Of a DNA stretch of 64,000 nt, positions 9,604 to 18,319 are shown piece by piece. Source of the DNA: a bacterium. GTDB taxonomy: Bacteria; Acidobacteriota; Thermoanaerobaculia; Multivoradales; J023. How positions within the stretch are numbered: position 1 is the first letter of the stretch; each line of letters starts with the position of its first letter. The DNA is taken from assembly GCA_024226315.1 (NCBI GenBank), contig JAAELT010000115.1, positions 124,001 to 188,000 of the forward strand, in the 5' to 3' direction. The notes below the pieces were generated by a model. It worked only from the letters and a program-made list of their open reading frames with translations. It was not told the DNA's origin and ran no database searches. The translations under genes and the position numbers were made by a program.

Positions 9604-9996
9604 TTAGCTTACTCCACCTTCGAGGATCGCCACCGCCGCGGCATACTCGCGTTCGTGCGTGATCGACAGATGAGCGTTCCGCACGCCGAGCTGTTCGGCT
9701 CGTTCGGCGGCGGCCTCGTGGAGGCGGTAGGTAGGGGCGCCGGTGGGCAGATGGACGATCTCCACCTGACGAAAACCCACGCCCTGCCCCCAGCCGGTAC
9801 CGAGCGCCTTGAACAGAGCCTCCTTGGCGGCGAAGAGCCCACCGAGGTGCTCGATCAGAGCGCGGCCGCTGTAGTCCTTGTGCTCGCCGGGCCGGCAGAT
9901 GCGGCGCGCGAAGGCCTCCCCGTGCCGCCCGTGGATGGACGCGACACGCTCGATGCTCACCACGTCGATGCCGATGCCCAGAATCGCCATCGCCAT
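9604..9996 (-). CDS. acpS: Holo-[acyl-carrier-protein] synthase
   Basis: A 130-aa phosphopantetheinyl transferase that activates acyl carrier protein with CoA. The motif GIGIDVVSIERV supplies the Mg-binding Asp and LFAAKEALFKALGTG the second family signature; HLSITHEREYAAA is near the C-terminus. The ATG at 9996 overlaps the thiE stop (TGATG). An alternative ATG at 9990 has better spacing to a GAGG at about 10001. It is part of a minus-strand cluster with thiE upstream and lspA downstream. Confidence 0.93.
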   Translation of the reverse strand: MAMAILGIGIDVVSIERVASIHGRHGEAFARRICRPGEHKDYSGRALIEHLGGLFAAKEALFKALGTGWGQGVGFRQVEIVHLPTGAPTYRLHEAAAERAEQLGVRNAHLSITHEREYAAAVAILEGGVS

Positions 9997-10628
9997 CAAC
10001 CTCGTGGCCAGAGGCGGCGTCCCTTGGCCGCCATCTCTTCGAGGTCCCGAGAATCGTGAAAGGCGCGGATGCCGGCCACCCCCGAGGCCCCGGCCCCTGC
10101 GGCCTCGGCCATCTCCCTGGGCCCGATGCCGCCGATCGCCAGAACCGGCAGGCCGTGTCTCGCCGCGCGGCGCAGCCCCTCGATTCCGACGGGGGTGCCG
10201 TACGGAGCCTTGCTCGGGGTGGGGAAGACCGGGCCGAAGACGACATAATCCGCGCCGCCTCGGCGCGCCGCCTCGACCTCCCCTGGGTGATGGGTCGAGC
10301 AGCCGATCAGCAGCTGGTCGCCGAAGCGGCGGCGCAAGGCCGCGATCGGCACGCCGTCCGATGGCAGATGGACGCCGTCGCAGCCGCTCGCGAGCGCCAC
10401 GTCGGCCCGGCCGTTGATCAGAACGCGCAGTCCGCGCGGCGCCGCGTCACGCGTGCGCAGAGCCTGCTCCAGCAACTCACGGTCGGTGAGCTGCTTCTCC
10501 CGCAGCTGGACCGCGTCGGCCCGGCCGGCGAGGGCGCCCAACCAGTCCTCCAGGGATCGGGTGCCGAGCAGTCGCCGGTCGCTGATCGCCAGCAGCCGGG
10601 GAATCACCGGGCCTTCAGGGCTGGCCAT
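9996..10628 (-). CDS. thiE: Thiamine-phosphate synthase (ThiE/TenI family)
   Basis: A 210-aa TIM-barrel enzyme joining HMP-pyrophosphate and thiazole phosphate. The visible family pattern is AISDRR, ADAVQLREKQLTDRELL, VLINGRADVALASGCDGVHL, LIGCSTHHPGEVEAA, DYVVFGPVFPTPSK and LAIGGIGPREM. No other thiamine gene is nearby and no TPP riboswitch is evident upstream, so the TenI-like branch of the family remains possible. It overlaps the small membrane gene upstream by 14 bp. Confidence 0.85.
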   Translation of the reverse strand: MASPEGPVIPRLLAISDRRLLGTRSLEDWLGALAGRADAVQLREKQLTDRELLEQALRTRDAAPRGLRVLINGRADVALASGCDGVHLPSDGVPIAALRRRFGDQLLIGCSTHHPGEVEAARRGGADYVVFGPVFPTPSKAPYGTPVGIEGLRRAARHGLPVLAIGGIGPREMAEAAGAGASGVAGIRAFHDSRDLEEMAAKGRRLWPRG

Positions 10629-10866
10629 GGCGGGAGGCTTCGGTCCGCATCATCTGCAACAGGTCATGAGCGCACCAGACCAGGTGGACCAGACCGAATC
10701 CACTGATCGCTCCGCGCACCAGCGGTAGGCGCAGAAGCTCGAGTCCCGCGGGCAGGTGAGACAACATCCGGTCCCACCCCGGCGACCACGGGATGAGCAC
10801 CAGCACGACGCCGGCGGTGGCGCAGTACAGAACGAAGACCAGGCCGACGACCCTCTCGAGATCCAT
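10615..10866 (-). CDS. Small membrane protein, 83 aa
   Basis: No recognised family. Two hydrophobic stretches (VVGLVFVLYCATAGVVLVLI and LVRGAISGFGLVHLVWC) separated by a short polar loop predict a two-pass inner-membrane protein. Its end overlaps the start of thiE, so it is probably the first gene of the thiE-acpS-lspA-rluD cluster. Confidence 0.6.
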   Translation of the reverse strand: MDLERVVGLVFVLYCATAGVVLVLIPWSPGWDRMLSHLPAGLELLRLPLVRGAISGFGLVHLVWCAHDLLQMMRTEASRHGQP

Positions 10867-10993
10867 GGGCGGGCGATTGTACGCTATTGCTGCGCTGCTC
10901 TCTACGCCTCAGTGGCGGATCGGCTATACTCTCGGCCATGCAAAGGTGGCGCGGAGAGATCGCAGCACGGGCAGATCCGGGGACTCGGAGCTG

Positions 10994-11878
10994 GTGATCA
11001 AGAAGATGTTCGGCCGCCGTAAGAAGCGGCTCACCGATCCTGACGATCGCGAGCTGACGATCGAGGATCTGATCACCCTCGAGCGCTATGAAGAGGCTGA
11101 GGAGAAGCTCAAGGTCCGCCTCAAGCTGGTCCCCAAGGATCTGCATGCCCATCTGCGGCTGGCGGAGGTCTACCTGGCGCTCAAGAACGTGGTCAAGGCC
11201 CTGGACGAGTTTCAGTTCGTGGCCGATTCACAGGCCGACGACGGTTTCTTCGACAAGGCGATCGCGGTGTTGTCCAAGGCGATCAAGCTCGCCCCGGGAG
11301 ACGAGAACCTGCCCAAGCGTATCGAGAGATACCGCCGCATGAAGCGGCTGGAGAAACGCCGCCAGCTGGCCGTCGAGGGGCTGCTCGGCAACAAGACCAC
11401 CCGGGCCCAGACCGCCGGCAACCAGAAGCTCGAGATCGAGCTGCTGTGGAACAAAATCGCCAAGAGCCACCTGGTCGAGCAGCTCTCGGCGGTAAACCTC
11501 AAGAAACTCTTCTCGGTGATGAAGATGATGCGTGCCCGGCCGGACAAGGCCCTGGCCGAAGCCGGCAGCAATGTACCGGTCATGTTCATGGTGGTCGACG
11601 GGGTGGTCGAGGCCGGGGCCGAGGTCAATGGTCGCTACACCTCGATCCGTGCCTTCTCGACCGGTGACCTGATCGGCGAGTCGGCGCTCCTGGAACGCAA
11701 ATCGTGGCCCGCTCGTTACGTGGTCACCGAGTCGGCGACCCTGTTCCAACTCGACCGCCAGGGCCTCGAGGAAGTGATGCAGGGAAACGAAGATCCCCTG
11801 GCGTTCCTGAGCGCGCTGCGCCAGCAGGCCAACGATCGCGACGTGGCCGCGTCTCTGCAGCGTCTCCACATCTCCTGA
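10994..11878 (+). CDS. TPR and cyclic-nucleotide-binding-domain protein
   Basis: About 294 aa. Residues about 20-130 form TPR-like helices (YEEAEEKLKVRLKLVPKDLH, HLRLAEVYLALKNVVKALDE, FDKAIAVLSKAIKLAPGDEN). The C-terminal 130 residues fit a CRP-like cNMP-binding beta-roll (MFMVVDGVVEAGAEVNG, AFSTGDLIGESALLERKSW, YVVTESATLFQLDRQGLEEV). There is no DNA-binding helix-turn-helix after it, so it is not a transcription factor of CRP type. The start is uncertain: GTG at 10994 behind CGGAG, or ATG at 11006. Ligand binding is not assured. Confidence 0.75.
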   Translation: MIKKMFGRRKKRLTDPDDRELTIEDLITLERYEEAEEKLKVRLKLVPKDLHAHLRLAEVYLALKNVVKALDEFQFVADSQADDGFFDKAIAVLSKAIKLAPGDENLPKRIERYRRMKRLEKRRQLAVEGLLGNKTTRAQTAGNQKLEIELLWNKIAKSHLVEQLSAVNLKKLFSVMKMMRARPDKALAEAGSNVPVMFMVVDGVVEAGAEVNGRYTSIRAFSTGDLIGESALLERKSWPARYVVTESATLFQLDRQGLEEVMQGNEDPLAFLSALRQQANDRDVAASLQRLHIS

Positions 11879-11882
11879 ATCC

Positions 11883-12392
11883 ATGGCCATCCTGCCGATC
11901 CGCGTCTATCCGGACCCGGTGCTGCGCGTCCGCTGCGAGGAAGTGGAGTCGTTCGACGATCTGCTGCACGAGCTAGCGAGCGACATGATCGAGACCATGC
12001 ACGCCGCCCCCGGGGTCGGTCTGGCGGCGCCCCAGGTCGGCGTCGAGGAGCGACTCGCGGTGGTCGACGTCAGCGTCGGCAAGGACCGCTCGGCGCTCAA
12101 GATGCTGGTCAACCCCGAGATCGTCGAGCAGAGCGGCCGGGACGTGGATTCGGAAGGTTGTCTGTCGATTCCGGGCTTGACGGAGAAGGTGCCGCGGCCG
12201 ACCTCGATCAAGGTCGTGGCCCGCGACCTCGACGGCGCCAGCTTCGAGCTCGAAGCCGAGGACTTCGAGGCGCGGGCCGTCTGCCACGAGATCGACCACC
12301 TGAACGGCGTGCTCTTCGTCGACCACCTGCGCGGCCTGCGCAAGGATCGAGCGCGCCGCCAGCTCAAGAAGCTCGTGCAGGACAGGGGCTGA
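11883..12392 (+). CDS. def: Peptide deformylase
   Basis: A 169-aa metalloenzyme that removes the formyl group from nascent proteins. All three motifs are intact: GVGLAAPQVG, EGCLSIPG (metal Cys) and the HEIDHLNG helix (two metal His, catalytic Glu). The start lies four bases after the stop of the cNMP-binding gene. cysS follows 30 bp downstream. Confidence 0.96.
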   Translation: MAILPIRVYPDPVLRVRCEEVESFDDLLHELASDMIETMHAAPGVGLAAPQVGVEERLAVVDVSVGKDRSALKMLVNPEIVEQSGRDVDSEGCLSIPGLTEKVPRPTSIKVVARDLDGASFELEAEDFEARAVCHEIDHLNGVLFVDHLRGLRKDRARRQLKKLVQDRG

Positions 12393-12422
12393 CGAGGCCG
12401 ATCCGGGATAGGATTCCTCGTC

Positions 12423-13844
12423 ATGAGAGAGATCCGCTTCTACAACACCCTCGGCAGGAAGGTCGAGCCGTTCACGCCGCGTGAGCCGGGCTCCGTGGGG
12501 CTCTACACCTGCGGCCCGACGGTCTACGACCACGCCCACATCGGCAACCTGCGCACCTTCGTGTTCGAGGACTTCCTGCGCCGCAGCCTGCTCTACCTGG
12601 GGTATCGCGTCAATCACGTGATGAACCTCACCGACGTCGACGACAAGACCATCCAGCGCTCGAACGACGCCGGCGTCGAGCTCGACGACTACACGGCGCC
12701 CTACATCGAGTCGTTCTTCGAGGATCTCGACACGCTGCACGTCGAGCGTGCCGAGCACTATCCGCGGGCGACCGAGCACGTCCCCGAGATGATCGAGATG
12801 ATCGAGCATCTACTCGAGCGCGGCTACGCCTACGAGCGCGACGGCTCGGTCTACTTCCGCATCGCCGCTGACGACGACTACGGCCGCCTGTCGGGGATCG
12901 ACCCCTCGGGCGGACAGCGTGGCGAGCGGGTGGCGAGCGACGAGTACGAGAAAGAAGACGCGCGCGATTTCGGACTGTGGAAGGCGGCCAAGGAGGGCGA
13001 GCCGTCCTGGGACTCGCCGTGGGGAGCTGGTCGCCCCGGCTGGCACATCGAGTGCTCGGCGATGAGCATGAAGTACCTCGGCGAGAGCTTCGATATCCAC
13101 TGCGGTGGGGTCGACAACATGTTCCCCCACCACGAGAACGAGATCGCCCAGAGCGAGTCGGCCACGGGTGAGGAGTTCGTGCATACCTGGCTGCATTCCG
13201 AGCACCTGATGGTCGACGGCGAGAAGATGTCCAAGTCGCTGGGCAATCAGTACACGCTCAAGGAGCTGATGGCGCGCGGTCTCGATCCGCGGGCGGTGCG
13301 CTACGTCTTCATCTCCAGCCACTACCGGCAGAAGCTGAACTTCACCTTCGACTCCGTGGACGCCGCGGTCTCGGCGCTCGAGCGCGTCGACCAGATGCGA
13401 TTCCGGCTCGAGAGCGCGCCCGAGAGCGGCGAGCCGTCGCCCGAGATCGCGGCCGCCATCGAGCGCCTCGGGAAGGACTTCGCCGCCGCGCTGGCCAGCG
13501 ACCTCAACGCCTCCGGAGCGATGAGCGCCGTCTTCGCCCTGGTGCGAGAGGTCAACAAGACGATCGAGCGCGACGCGCTCGGCGACGGCGACCGGAATCG
13601 CGTGATCGCCGTTCTGGCCGACGCCAACCGCGTGCTCGGCGTGCTCGATCCCGCGGACTGGCAAAGCAGTGAAGAATCTTCGTCGGGTCTGGCCGACAAC
13701 GAGATCGACCAGCTGCTCGTCGAGCGGCAGGAGGCGCGCAAGAACCGCGACTTTGCCGCCGCAGACCGGATCCGCGACCAGCTGCAGGCCGAAGGCGTGG
13801 TGATCGAAGACACGCCCCAGGGACCGCGCTGGCGGCGGGGCTGA
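12423..13844 (+). CDS. cysS: Cysteinyl-tRNA synthetase
   Basis: A 473-aa class I aminoacyl-tRNA synthetase. Zinc ligands and the HIGH-type motif appear in YTCGPTVYDHAHIGN. The zinc site continues in WHIECSAMSMKYLG and HCGGVDNMFPHHENEIAQSE. The KMSKS loop is GEKMSKSLGNQ. The C-terminal helical domain (RQEARKNRDFAAADRIRDQL) is typical of CysRS. Length matches the family. A tRNA-Cys gene lies about 700 bp downstream. Confidence 0.97.
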   Translation: MREIRFYNTLGRKVEPFTPREPGSVGLYTCGPTVYDHAHIGNLRTFVFEDFLRRSLLYLGYRVNHVMNLTDVDDKTIQRSNDAGVELDDYTAPYIESFFEDLDTLHVERAEHYPRATEHVPEMIEMIEHLLERGYAYERDGSVYFRIAADDDYGRLSGIDPSGGQRGERVASDEYEKEDARDFGLWKAAKEGEPSWDSPWGAGRPGWHIECSAMSMKYLGESFDIHCGGVDNMFPHHENEIAQSESATGEEFVHTWLHSEHLMVDGEKMSKSLGNQYTLKELMARGLDPRAVRYVFISSHYRQKLNFTFDSVDAAVSALERVDQMRFRLESAPESGEPSPEIAAAIERLGKDFAAALASDLNASGAMSAVFALVREVNKTIERDALGDGDRNRVIAVLADANRVLGVLDPADWQSSEESSSGLADNEIDQLLVERQEARKNRDFAAADRIRDQLQAEGVVIEDTPQGPRWRRG

Positions 13845-13862
13845 CCCTTTCCGAGCAATTTC

Positions 13863-14249
13863 GTGCGCGACGACGCCTTTCGCCGCCAGCCGCATACTCG
13901 TGCCCAGGGTCGCCTTGGGGAGGACGCCGCGGTCGAGTGGCTAGGCCGTCAGGGCTACCGCATCGCCGAGCGCAACGTCAGCAACCGGGCCGGCGAGATC
14001 GACGTCATCGCCCACGATGGCGACACCCTGTGCTTCATCGAGATCAAGGCCCGTTCGACCCGCGATTACGGTGAGGCGATCGAGTCGGTGACGCCTCGCA
14101 AGCAGCGCAAGATCGCCCGCACGGCGGCCCTGTACCTGGCTTTCCACCCGGTCGAGAGCGCCATCCGTTTCGATGTCCTGGGCCTCGATCTGGGCGATGA
14201 CGGCTGGCGCTACACCCTGATCCGCGACGCCTTCGCCGCGCCCCTTTGA
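13863..14249 (+). CDS. yraN: YraN/UPF0102 family endonuclease-like protein
   Basis: A 128-aa protein with a predicted PD-(D/E)XK fold. GRLGEDAAVEWLGRQGYRI, AGEIDVIAHDGDTLCFIEIK and ARSTRDYGEAIESVTPRKQR are the family hallmarks; the D and E-x-K form the putative catalytic triad. The start is GTG at 13863, 18 bp after cysS. Function in the family is uncertain. Often found near rRNA-processing or housekeeping genes. Confidence 0.9.
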   Translation: MRDDAFRRQPHTRAQGRLGEDAAVEWLGRQGYRIAERNVSNRAGEIDVIAHDGDTLCFIEIKARSTRDYGEAIESVTPRKQRKIARTAALYLAFHPVESAIRFDVLGLDLGDDGWRYTLIRDAFAAPL

Positions 14250-14308
14250 AGCCGTCCTCGAGGTGCTTGACACCGCCCGCCTCAGGTGACTATCCTTACC
14301 GCCCCCGG

Positions 14309-14383
14309 GCGGGAATAGCTCAGTGGTAGAGCACAACCTTGCCAAGGTTGGGGTCGCGGGTTCGAATCCCGTTTCCCGCTCCA
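14309..14383 (+). tRNA. tRNA-Gly (anticodon GCC)
   Basis: Acceptor GCGGGAA (14309-14315) pairs with TTCCCGC (14373-14379), then T and an encoded CCA. The anticodon stem CAACC/GGTTG with loop TTGCCAA gives GCC at 14341-14343. The T arm is standard. Confidence 0.96.
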
Positions 14384-14512
14384 TTTACTTCTTCCAGCGA
14401 CAGTCAGGCCGAGTCAGCGCGAGCGAGGTCGTTTCGAGCCTCCGCGGCCGTCTGCTTGTGATAAGATGGTCCTCCTGACCGGGCGCGCCGCGCCCGAAAG
14501 GCGGCCTCCCGA

Positions 14513-14587
14513 GGCGACGTGGCCAAGTGGTAAGGCGAGGGTCTGCAAAACCCTTATTCGCCGGTTCGAATCCGGCCGTCGCCTCCA
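14513..14587 (+). tRNA. tRNA-Cys (anticodon GCA)
   Basis: Acceptor GGCGACG (14513-14519) pairs with CGTCGCC (14577-14583), followed by T and an encoded CCA. The anticodon stem AGGGT/ACCCT with loop CTGCAAA gives GCA at 14545-14547. It lies 130 bp after tRNA-Gly; the gap contains a GC-rich palindrome (GGGCGcgcCGCCC type) that may terminate tRNA-Gly transcription. Confidence 0.96.
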
Positions 14588-14739
14588 ATCATCTCCTTCG
14601 AGGCCCGGCTGATACAGACCAGAGCACTGCACCACGTGCTGGCGGCCTGAATGTGGCTGCAAGTGATATGCTGAGCCCTTTCCGGGAGCTGGCGAAGAAC
14701 CCCGCGCCGATACCGGGTCCCAAGAACAGGAGAGTCGGC

Positions 14740-16713
14740 ATGAAGCAGTGCAGTGGGTCCCTCAGGCGCTCTTGGAGAGCGCTCTTTGTCCTCATCGTCT
14801 GGGTGGTGGCGGCCAGCGCCCCGGCCGCCGCCCAGCACTCGGTCGCCCGGCAGTGGAACGACGAGGTGTTGGACGCCATCCGCGGCGACTTCGCTCGCCC
14901 GACGGTGCACGCGCGCAACCTCTACCACACCTCGGTCGCAATGTGGGACGCGTGGGCGGCGTACGACGCCGTGGCCGGCACCGTGCTGCACCACGAGAAC
15001 GCCTCGGCGGCCGACGTGGCGGCGGCGCGGAACGAGGCGATCAGCTTCGCCGTCTACCGGCTGGCGAGCTGGCGGTTCGCCAACTCGCCCGGCGCCGCCA
15101 CCACGCTGCAGTCGCTCGACGACAAGATGGACGAGCTGGGCTACGACCGCACCTTCGTCTCCACTGCCGGCGACTCGCCGGCGGCCCTCGGCAACCGCAT
15201 CGCCGCGACCTTCATCGACCACGGCCTGGGCGACGGCGCCAACGAGGCGGGCGACTACGTGAACCAGTTCTACGAGCCGGTCAACGAGCCGCTGCTGCCC
15301 GAGCTGCCCGGCAATCCCGACATCACAGATCCGAATCGCTGGCAGCCCCTGGCGCTCGACTTTTTCATCGACCAGGGCGGCAACATCATCATCGGCGGCT
15401 TCCCCGAGTTCCTGAGCCCGGAGTGGGGCATCGTCACGCCCTTCTCCCTGTCGCAGGAAGATTTCACCGTCTACCACCGCGACGGCTTCGACTACTGGGT
15501 GTTCCACGATCCCGGCCCACCGCCCTACATCGATACCACCGAGGGTCCCGACCTCTACAAGTCCGGCTTCGAGCAGGTCGTCGAGTGGAGCGGCTATCTC
15601 GATCCGACTGACGGCGTGATGATCGACATCAGCCCGGCGTCACTGGGCGACAACACCCTGGGCACCAACGACGGCGACGGCTACGACATCAACCCCGTCA
15701 CCGGTTTGCCCTACACGCCGGAGGTCGTGCCGGCGGGCGACTACTACCGCGTGCTGGCCGAGTTCTGGGCCGACGGCCCGGACTCCGAGACCCCGCCCGG
15801 CCACTGGTTCACCCTCGCCAACTACGTCTCCGATCATCCGTTGGTGGTCAAGCAGCTCGGCGGCGTCGGCCCGGTGCTCGACGACCTCGAATGGGACGTC
15901 AAGGTCTACCTGGCGCTGGGCGGCGCCATGCACGACGTGGCCATCGCCGCCTGGGGCGTGAAGGGCTGGTACGACTACATCCGGCCGGTGTCGGCGATCC
16001 GCTACATGTGCGACAACGGCCAGAGCTCGGATCCCATGGCGGCGTCCTTCCACCCGCAGGGCATCAACCTGTATCCCGGCTACATCGAGCTGGTGACCCC
16101 CGCCACCGTGGGCCCTGGCGGCATCCACGAGCACCTGGGCGCGGGCAGCGTCGACAAGATCGCGCTCAATGCCTGGCGCGGCCCGGAGTACATCGTCGAC
16201 CCGGACGTCGACGCCGCCGGCGTCGGCTGGATCCTGTGCGAGAACTGGTGGCCCTACCAGCGTCCGACCTTCGTCACGCCGCCGTTCGCCGGCTACGTCT
16301 CCGGCCACAGCACCTACAGCCGCGCCGCCGCCGAGGTCATGACCCGACTCACCGGCGACGAGTACTTCCCCGGCGGGCTCGGCACCTTCGACGCGCCGCA
16401 GAACGACTTCCTGGTGTTCGAGGAAGGTCCCAGCGTCGACATCCAGCTGCAATGGGCCAAGTACGCCGACGCCGCCGACGAGTGCAGCCTGTCGCGTATC
16501 TACGGCGGAATCCACCCGACCGCCGACGACATCCCCGGCCGGCTCATGGGGTACGAGATCGGTCCCGACGCCTACGACCACGCCGTGCGCTACTTCACCG
16601 GTGAGCTCGGCGGCGCCCGGTTGTCGATCGAGATCCCCACCGCCTCGACCTGGGGTCTCCTCGCCCTGGTGCTGGGGATCCTGGCGGCGGGCGTTCGTCG
16701 GCTGCGGCGCTGA
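14740..16713 (+). CDS. Secreted vanadium-dependent haloperoxidase-like protein with IPTL-CTERM
   Basis: A 657-aa exported PAP2/vanadium-haloperoxidase superfamily protein. The signal peptide is about residues 1-30 (ALFVLIVWVVAASAPAAAQ). The vanadate/phosphate-site motifs are in the C-terminal half: YVSGHSTYSRA with H523 as predicted acid-base residue, and SRIYGGIHPTADD with R586 and H592 as predicted ligands. The tail IPTASTWGLLALVLGI ends in RRLRR. This IPTL-CTERM signal is processed by an exosortase-like system and tethers or sorts exoproteins. The ATG at 14740 follows CAGGAGAG. Halide oxidation versus phosphatase activity cannot be told from sequence alone. Confidence 0.85.
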   Translation: MKQCSGSLRRSWRALFVLIVWVVAASAPAAAQHSVARQWNDEVLDAIRGDFARPTVHARNLYHTSVAMWDAWAAYDAVAGTVLHHENASAADVAAARNEAISFAVYRLASWRFANSPGAATTLQSLDDKMDELGYDRTFVSTAGDSPAALGNRIAATFIDHGLGDGANEAGDYVNQFYEPVNEPLLPELPGNPDITDPNRWQPLALDFFIDQGGNIIIGGFPEFLSPEWGIVTPFSLSQEDFTVYHRDGFDYWVFHDPGPPPYIDTTEGPDLYKSGFEQVVEWSGYLDPTDGVMIDISPASLGDNTLGTNDGDGYDINPVTGLPYTPEVVPAGDYYRVLAEFWADGPDSETPPGHWFTLANYVSDHPLVVKQLGGVGPVLDDLEWDVKVYLALGGAMHDVAIAAWGVKGWYDYIRPVSAIRYMCDNGQSSDPMAASFHPQGINLYPGYIELVTPATVGPGGIHEHLGAGSVDKIALNAWRGPEYIVDPDVDAAGVGWILCENWWPYQRPTFVTPPFAGYVSGHSTYSRAAAEVMTRLTGDEYFPGGLGTFDAPQNDFLVFEEGPSVDIQLQWAKYADAADECSLSRIYGGIHPTADDIPGRLMGYEIGPDAYDHAVRYFTGELGGARLSIEIPTASTWGLLALVLGILAAGVRRLRR

Positions 16714-17110
16714 ATCGTGCCGCCCGGATTGGTGGGCGGCTCGCCTGGCCGGTTCGGGCGACCCCGAAAGTTTTCGACGAGGTCGCTCGACCGGTTCGGG
16801 CGATCACGCCGGTAGTCTCGACGAGCGCTCTGACCGGTCAAATCGTCGCCTCCCGATCGCTTCGGAGCCTCGCCTGACCATGAATCGTGGTCTGCCGGAA
16901 ATCGGCCGGCAGGATCCTCACGCTGCATCGCACCGCTCAGCAAGCCGCGACCAGTTGCCCCGACGCTGCATTGCGCCGGCCCGGATTTCTCGCCAGTCGC
17001 CTCGACGCTGCCACGCACCGCGTTGCGAATCTCGCGGGTTGCCCGAACGGTGAATCGTGCCCGATCCCGAGCTCCAGGGGATGAATTCACGCTGAATAGT
17101 AGCCAAAGGG
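16708..17110. repeat. Degenerate tandem array, 42-43-bp period, about ten units
   Basis: An anchor resembling CGCTGAATCG recurs at 16708, 16836, 16879, 16921, 16964, 17006, 17048 and 17090, with diverged copies (GGTTCGGGCG) at 16751 and 16793. Every step is 42 or 43 bp. Individual units share perhaps 50-70 percent identity by eye. The first anchor contains the stop codon of the haloperoxidase gene. No open frame of gene quality fills this roughly 590-bp gap. A related array occurs at 51543-51752. Confidence 0.7.
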
Positions 17111-17141
17111 GCAAAAGACCTTGGCGTTTACTCCGCTAATT

Positions 17142-17157
17142 GACCGACCGGTCAGTC
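17142..17157. promoter_or_regulatory. Imperfect 16-bp palindrome, TetR-type operator-like
   Basis: GACCGACCGGTCAGTC is its own reverse complement except for one mismatched pair. Such GACCGACCGGTC palindromes are typical of TetR-family operators. It lies about 145 bp upstream of the 296-aa gene. A related 10-mer, ACCGGTCGGT, lies at 18254 upstream of the next gene. Confidence 0.4.
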
Positions 17158-17301
17158 GGTATCGTCGAAAACGGCCCCGTGCGTTTTTCTCCTTGATTTC
17201 CGAGCTACCTTGTTTGGCGTCGGTCGCGACCCGGCAAAGCGCCCCAACGAGGGGCACATCGAAACCCCGCCCGGCACGCCGGGCAAACGAAAGGAGTCAC
17301 G

Positions 17302-18192
17302 ATGCCACAACTGAGCATCGGAATCACCGGCAAGGTCAGGTCCTGCCTGTTCTTGCTCGCGGCCCTCTGGGAACAGGGGCCCGCAATCGCACAGCTCGTG
17401 CTGGACAAGGTCCAGCCTCATCTCGAGGAAGGCGAGGAGCCTCCCTCGTTCCTGGCCCAGCTCCTGGCGCTGGGCCGACTGTTGAAAGCCGCGCTCGACA
17501 AGATGGTCGAGCTCGACCGCAAGCTCTACAACGAGAACGAGCGCCGAGCGACTCTGCTCGCGAAGCGTGACGCGATCGCCGTGGAGCTCGGCCAGAAGGT
17601 GACCGGACTGCGCCGGATCGTCGTCGGCCACCACCCTGACGCCAAGGTGGAGAAGCTCGGCCTCGAAGGCCGAACCCCGCAGGAGCCGATCGCGTTGATC
17701 AGACAGTCCAAGCTGATCAGCGAGAAGCTGCGGCGTGAGGACCTCGAGACGATGTTGGGAGCGCCACAGTTCGGTGTCCCACTCGATCCCGAGCCCTACG
17801 TCGTGCAGGTCGAGGCGGACGTCGTCCGCCTCGACGACACCTACGAGGCCCACCAGCGGTCGCGGCGCCGTATCGACACGCTGCGCAAGGAGAGGAGGGA
17901 GGCCGTCGGGGACTACGATGTCGCCTTCCTCCGCGTGGCACGCCAGTTCGAGGACTCCTGCCGGCTGGCAGGCGAAGACGATTTGGCCGACAGGGTGCGT
18001 CCGTCCCTCTCCCGCCCGGGTGAGACGGCGGTCGAGCCAAAGGAGCAAGAGGTTCCGAAATCGGCTGAGAGCGTCATTCCCGACGCCGTCGAGGCCGCGG
18101 ACGAGACCTCGACTTCCGAGGCCCAGTCGGAAACGGAACCGGCGTCGGAGGAAGCTGTAACGGCATCCGAGTCGTCGCCCGAAGTCGGCTGA
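17302..18192 (+). CDS. Uncharacterised protein, 296 aa
   Basis: No recognised domain. The first 220 residues look mainly alpha-helical with coiled-coil potential ([40 protein letters not shown]). The last about 70 residues are Glu/Ser/Ala-rich and probably disordered. No signal peptide or membrane helix. A strong ribosome site (AAAGGAG) precedes the ATG. A canonical terminator follows the stop, so it is probably transcribed alone. Confidence 0.7.
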   Translation: MPQLSIGITGKVRSCLFLLAALWEQGPAIAQLVLDKVQPHLEEGEEPPSFLAQLLALGRLLKAALDKMVELDRKLYNENERRATLLAKRDAIAVELGQKVTGLRRIVVGHHPDAKVEKLGLEGRTPQEPIALIRQSKLISEKLRREDLETMLGAPQFGVPLDPEPYVVQVEADVVRLDDTYEAHQRSRRRIDTLRKERREAVGDYDVAFLRVARQFEDSCRLAGEDDLADRVRPSLSRPGETAVEPKEQEVPKSAESVIPDAVEAADETSTSEAQSETEPASEEAVTASESSPEVG

Positions 18193-18198
18193 CAGGTC

Positions 18199-18238
18199 GG
18201 GTGCCGGCGCGGCGTTCGCGTCGCGCCGGCACCCTTTT
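18199..18238 (+). terminator. Rho-independent terminator
   Basis: GGGTGCCGGCGCG (18199-18211) is the exact complement of CGCGCCGGCACCC (18222-18234). The loop is 10 nt and TTTT follows. It begins seven bases after the stop of the 296-aa gene. Confidence 0.92.
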
Positions 18239-18253
18239 GTCCGGTCTTTGTGT

Positions 18254-18263
18254 ACCGGTCGGT
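18254..18263. promoter_or_regulatory. ACCGGTCGGT motif shared with the upstream operator
   Basis: This 10-mer is identical to the complement of 17143-17152, inside the palindrome ahead of the preceding gene. It lies 57 bp before the next start codon. The shared motif suggests that both genes answer to one regulator. Confidence 0.35.
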
Positions 18264-18319
18264 TGACGATGGTTTTGGTCATCCTGATAATCAGTGGGTA
18301 TCACAGGAATAAGGTCATC

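Noticed and set aside
10867..10993. TPP riboswitch upstream of the thiE cluster
   Set aside because: No THI-box-like conserved segments were seen on the minus strand.
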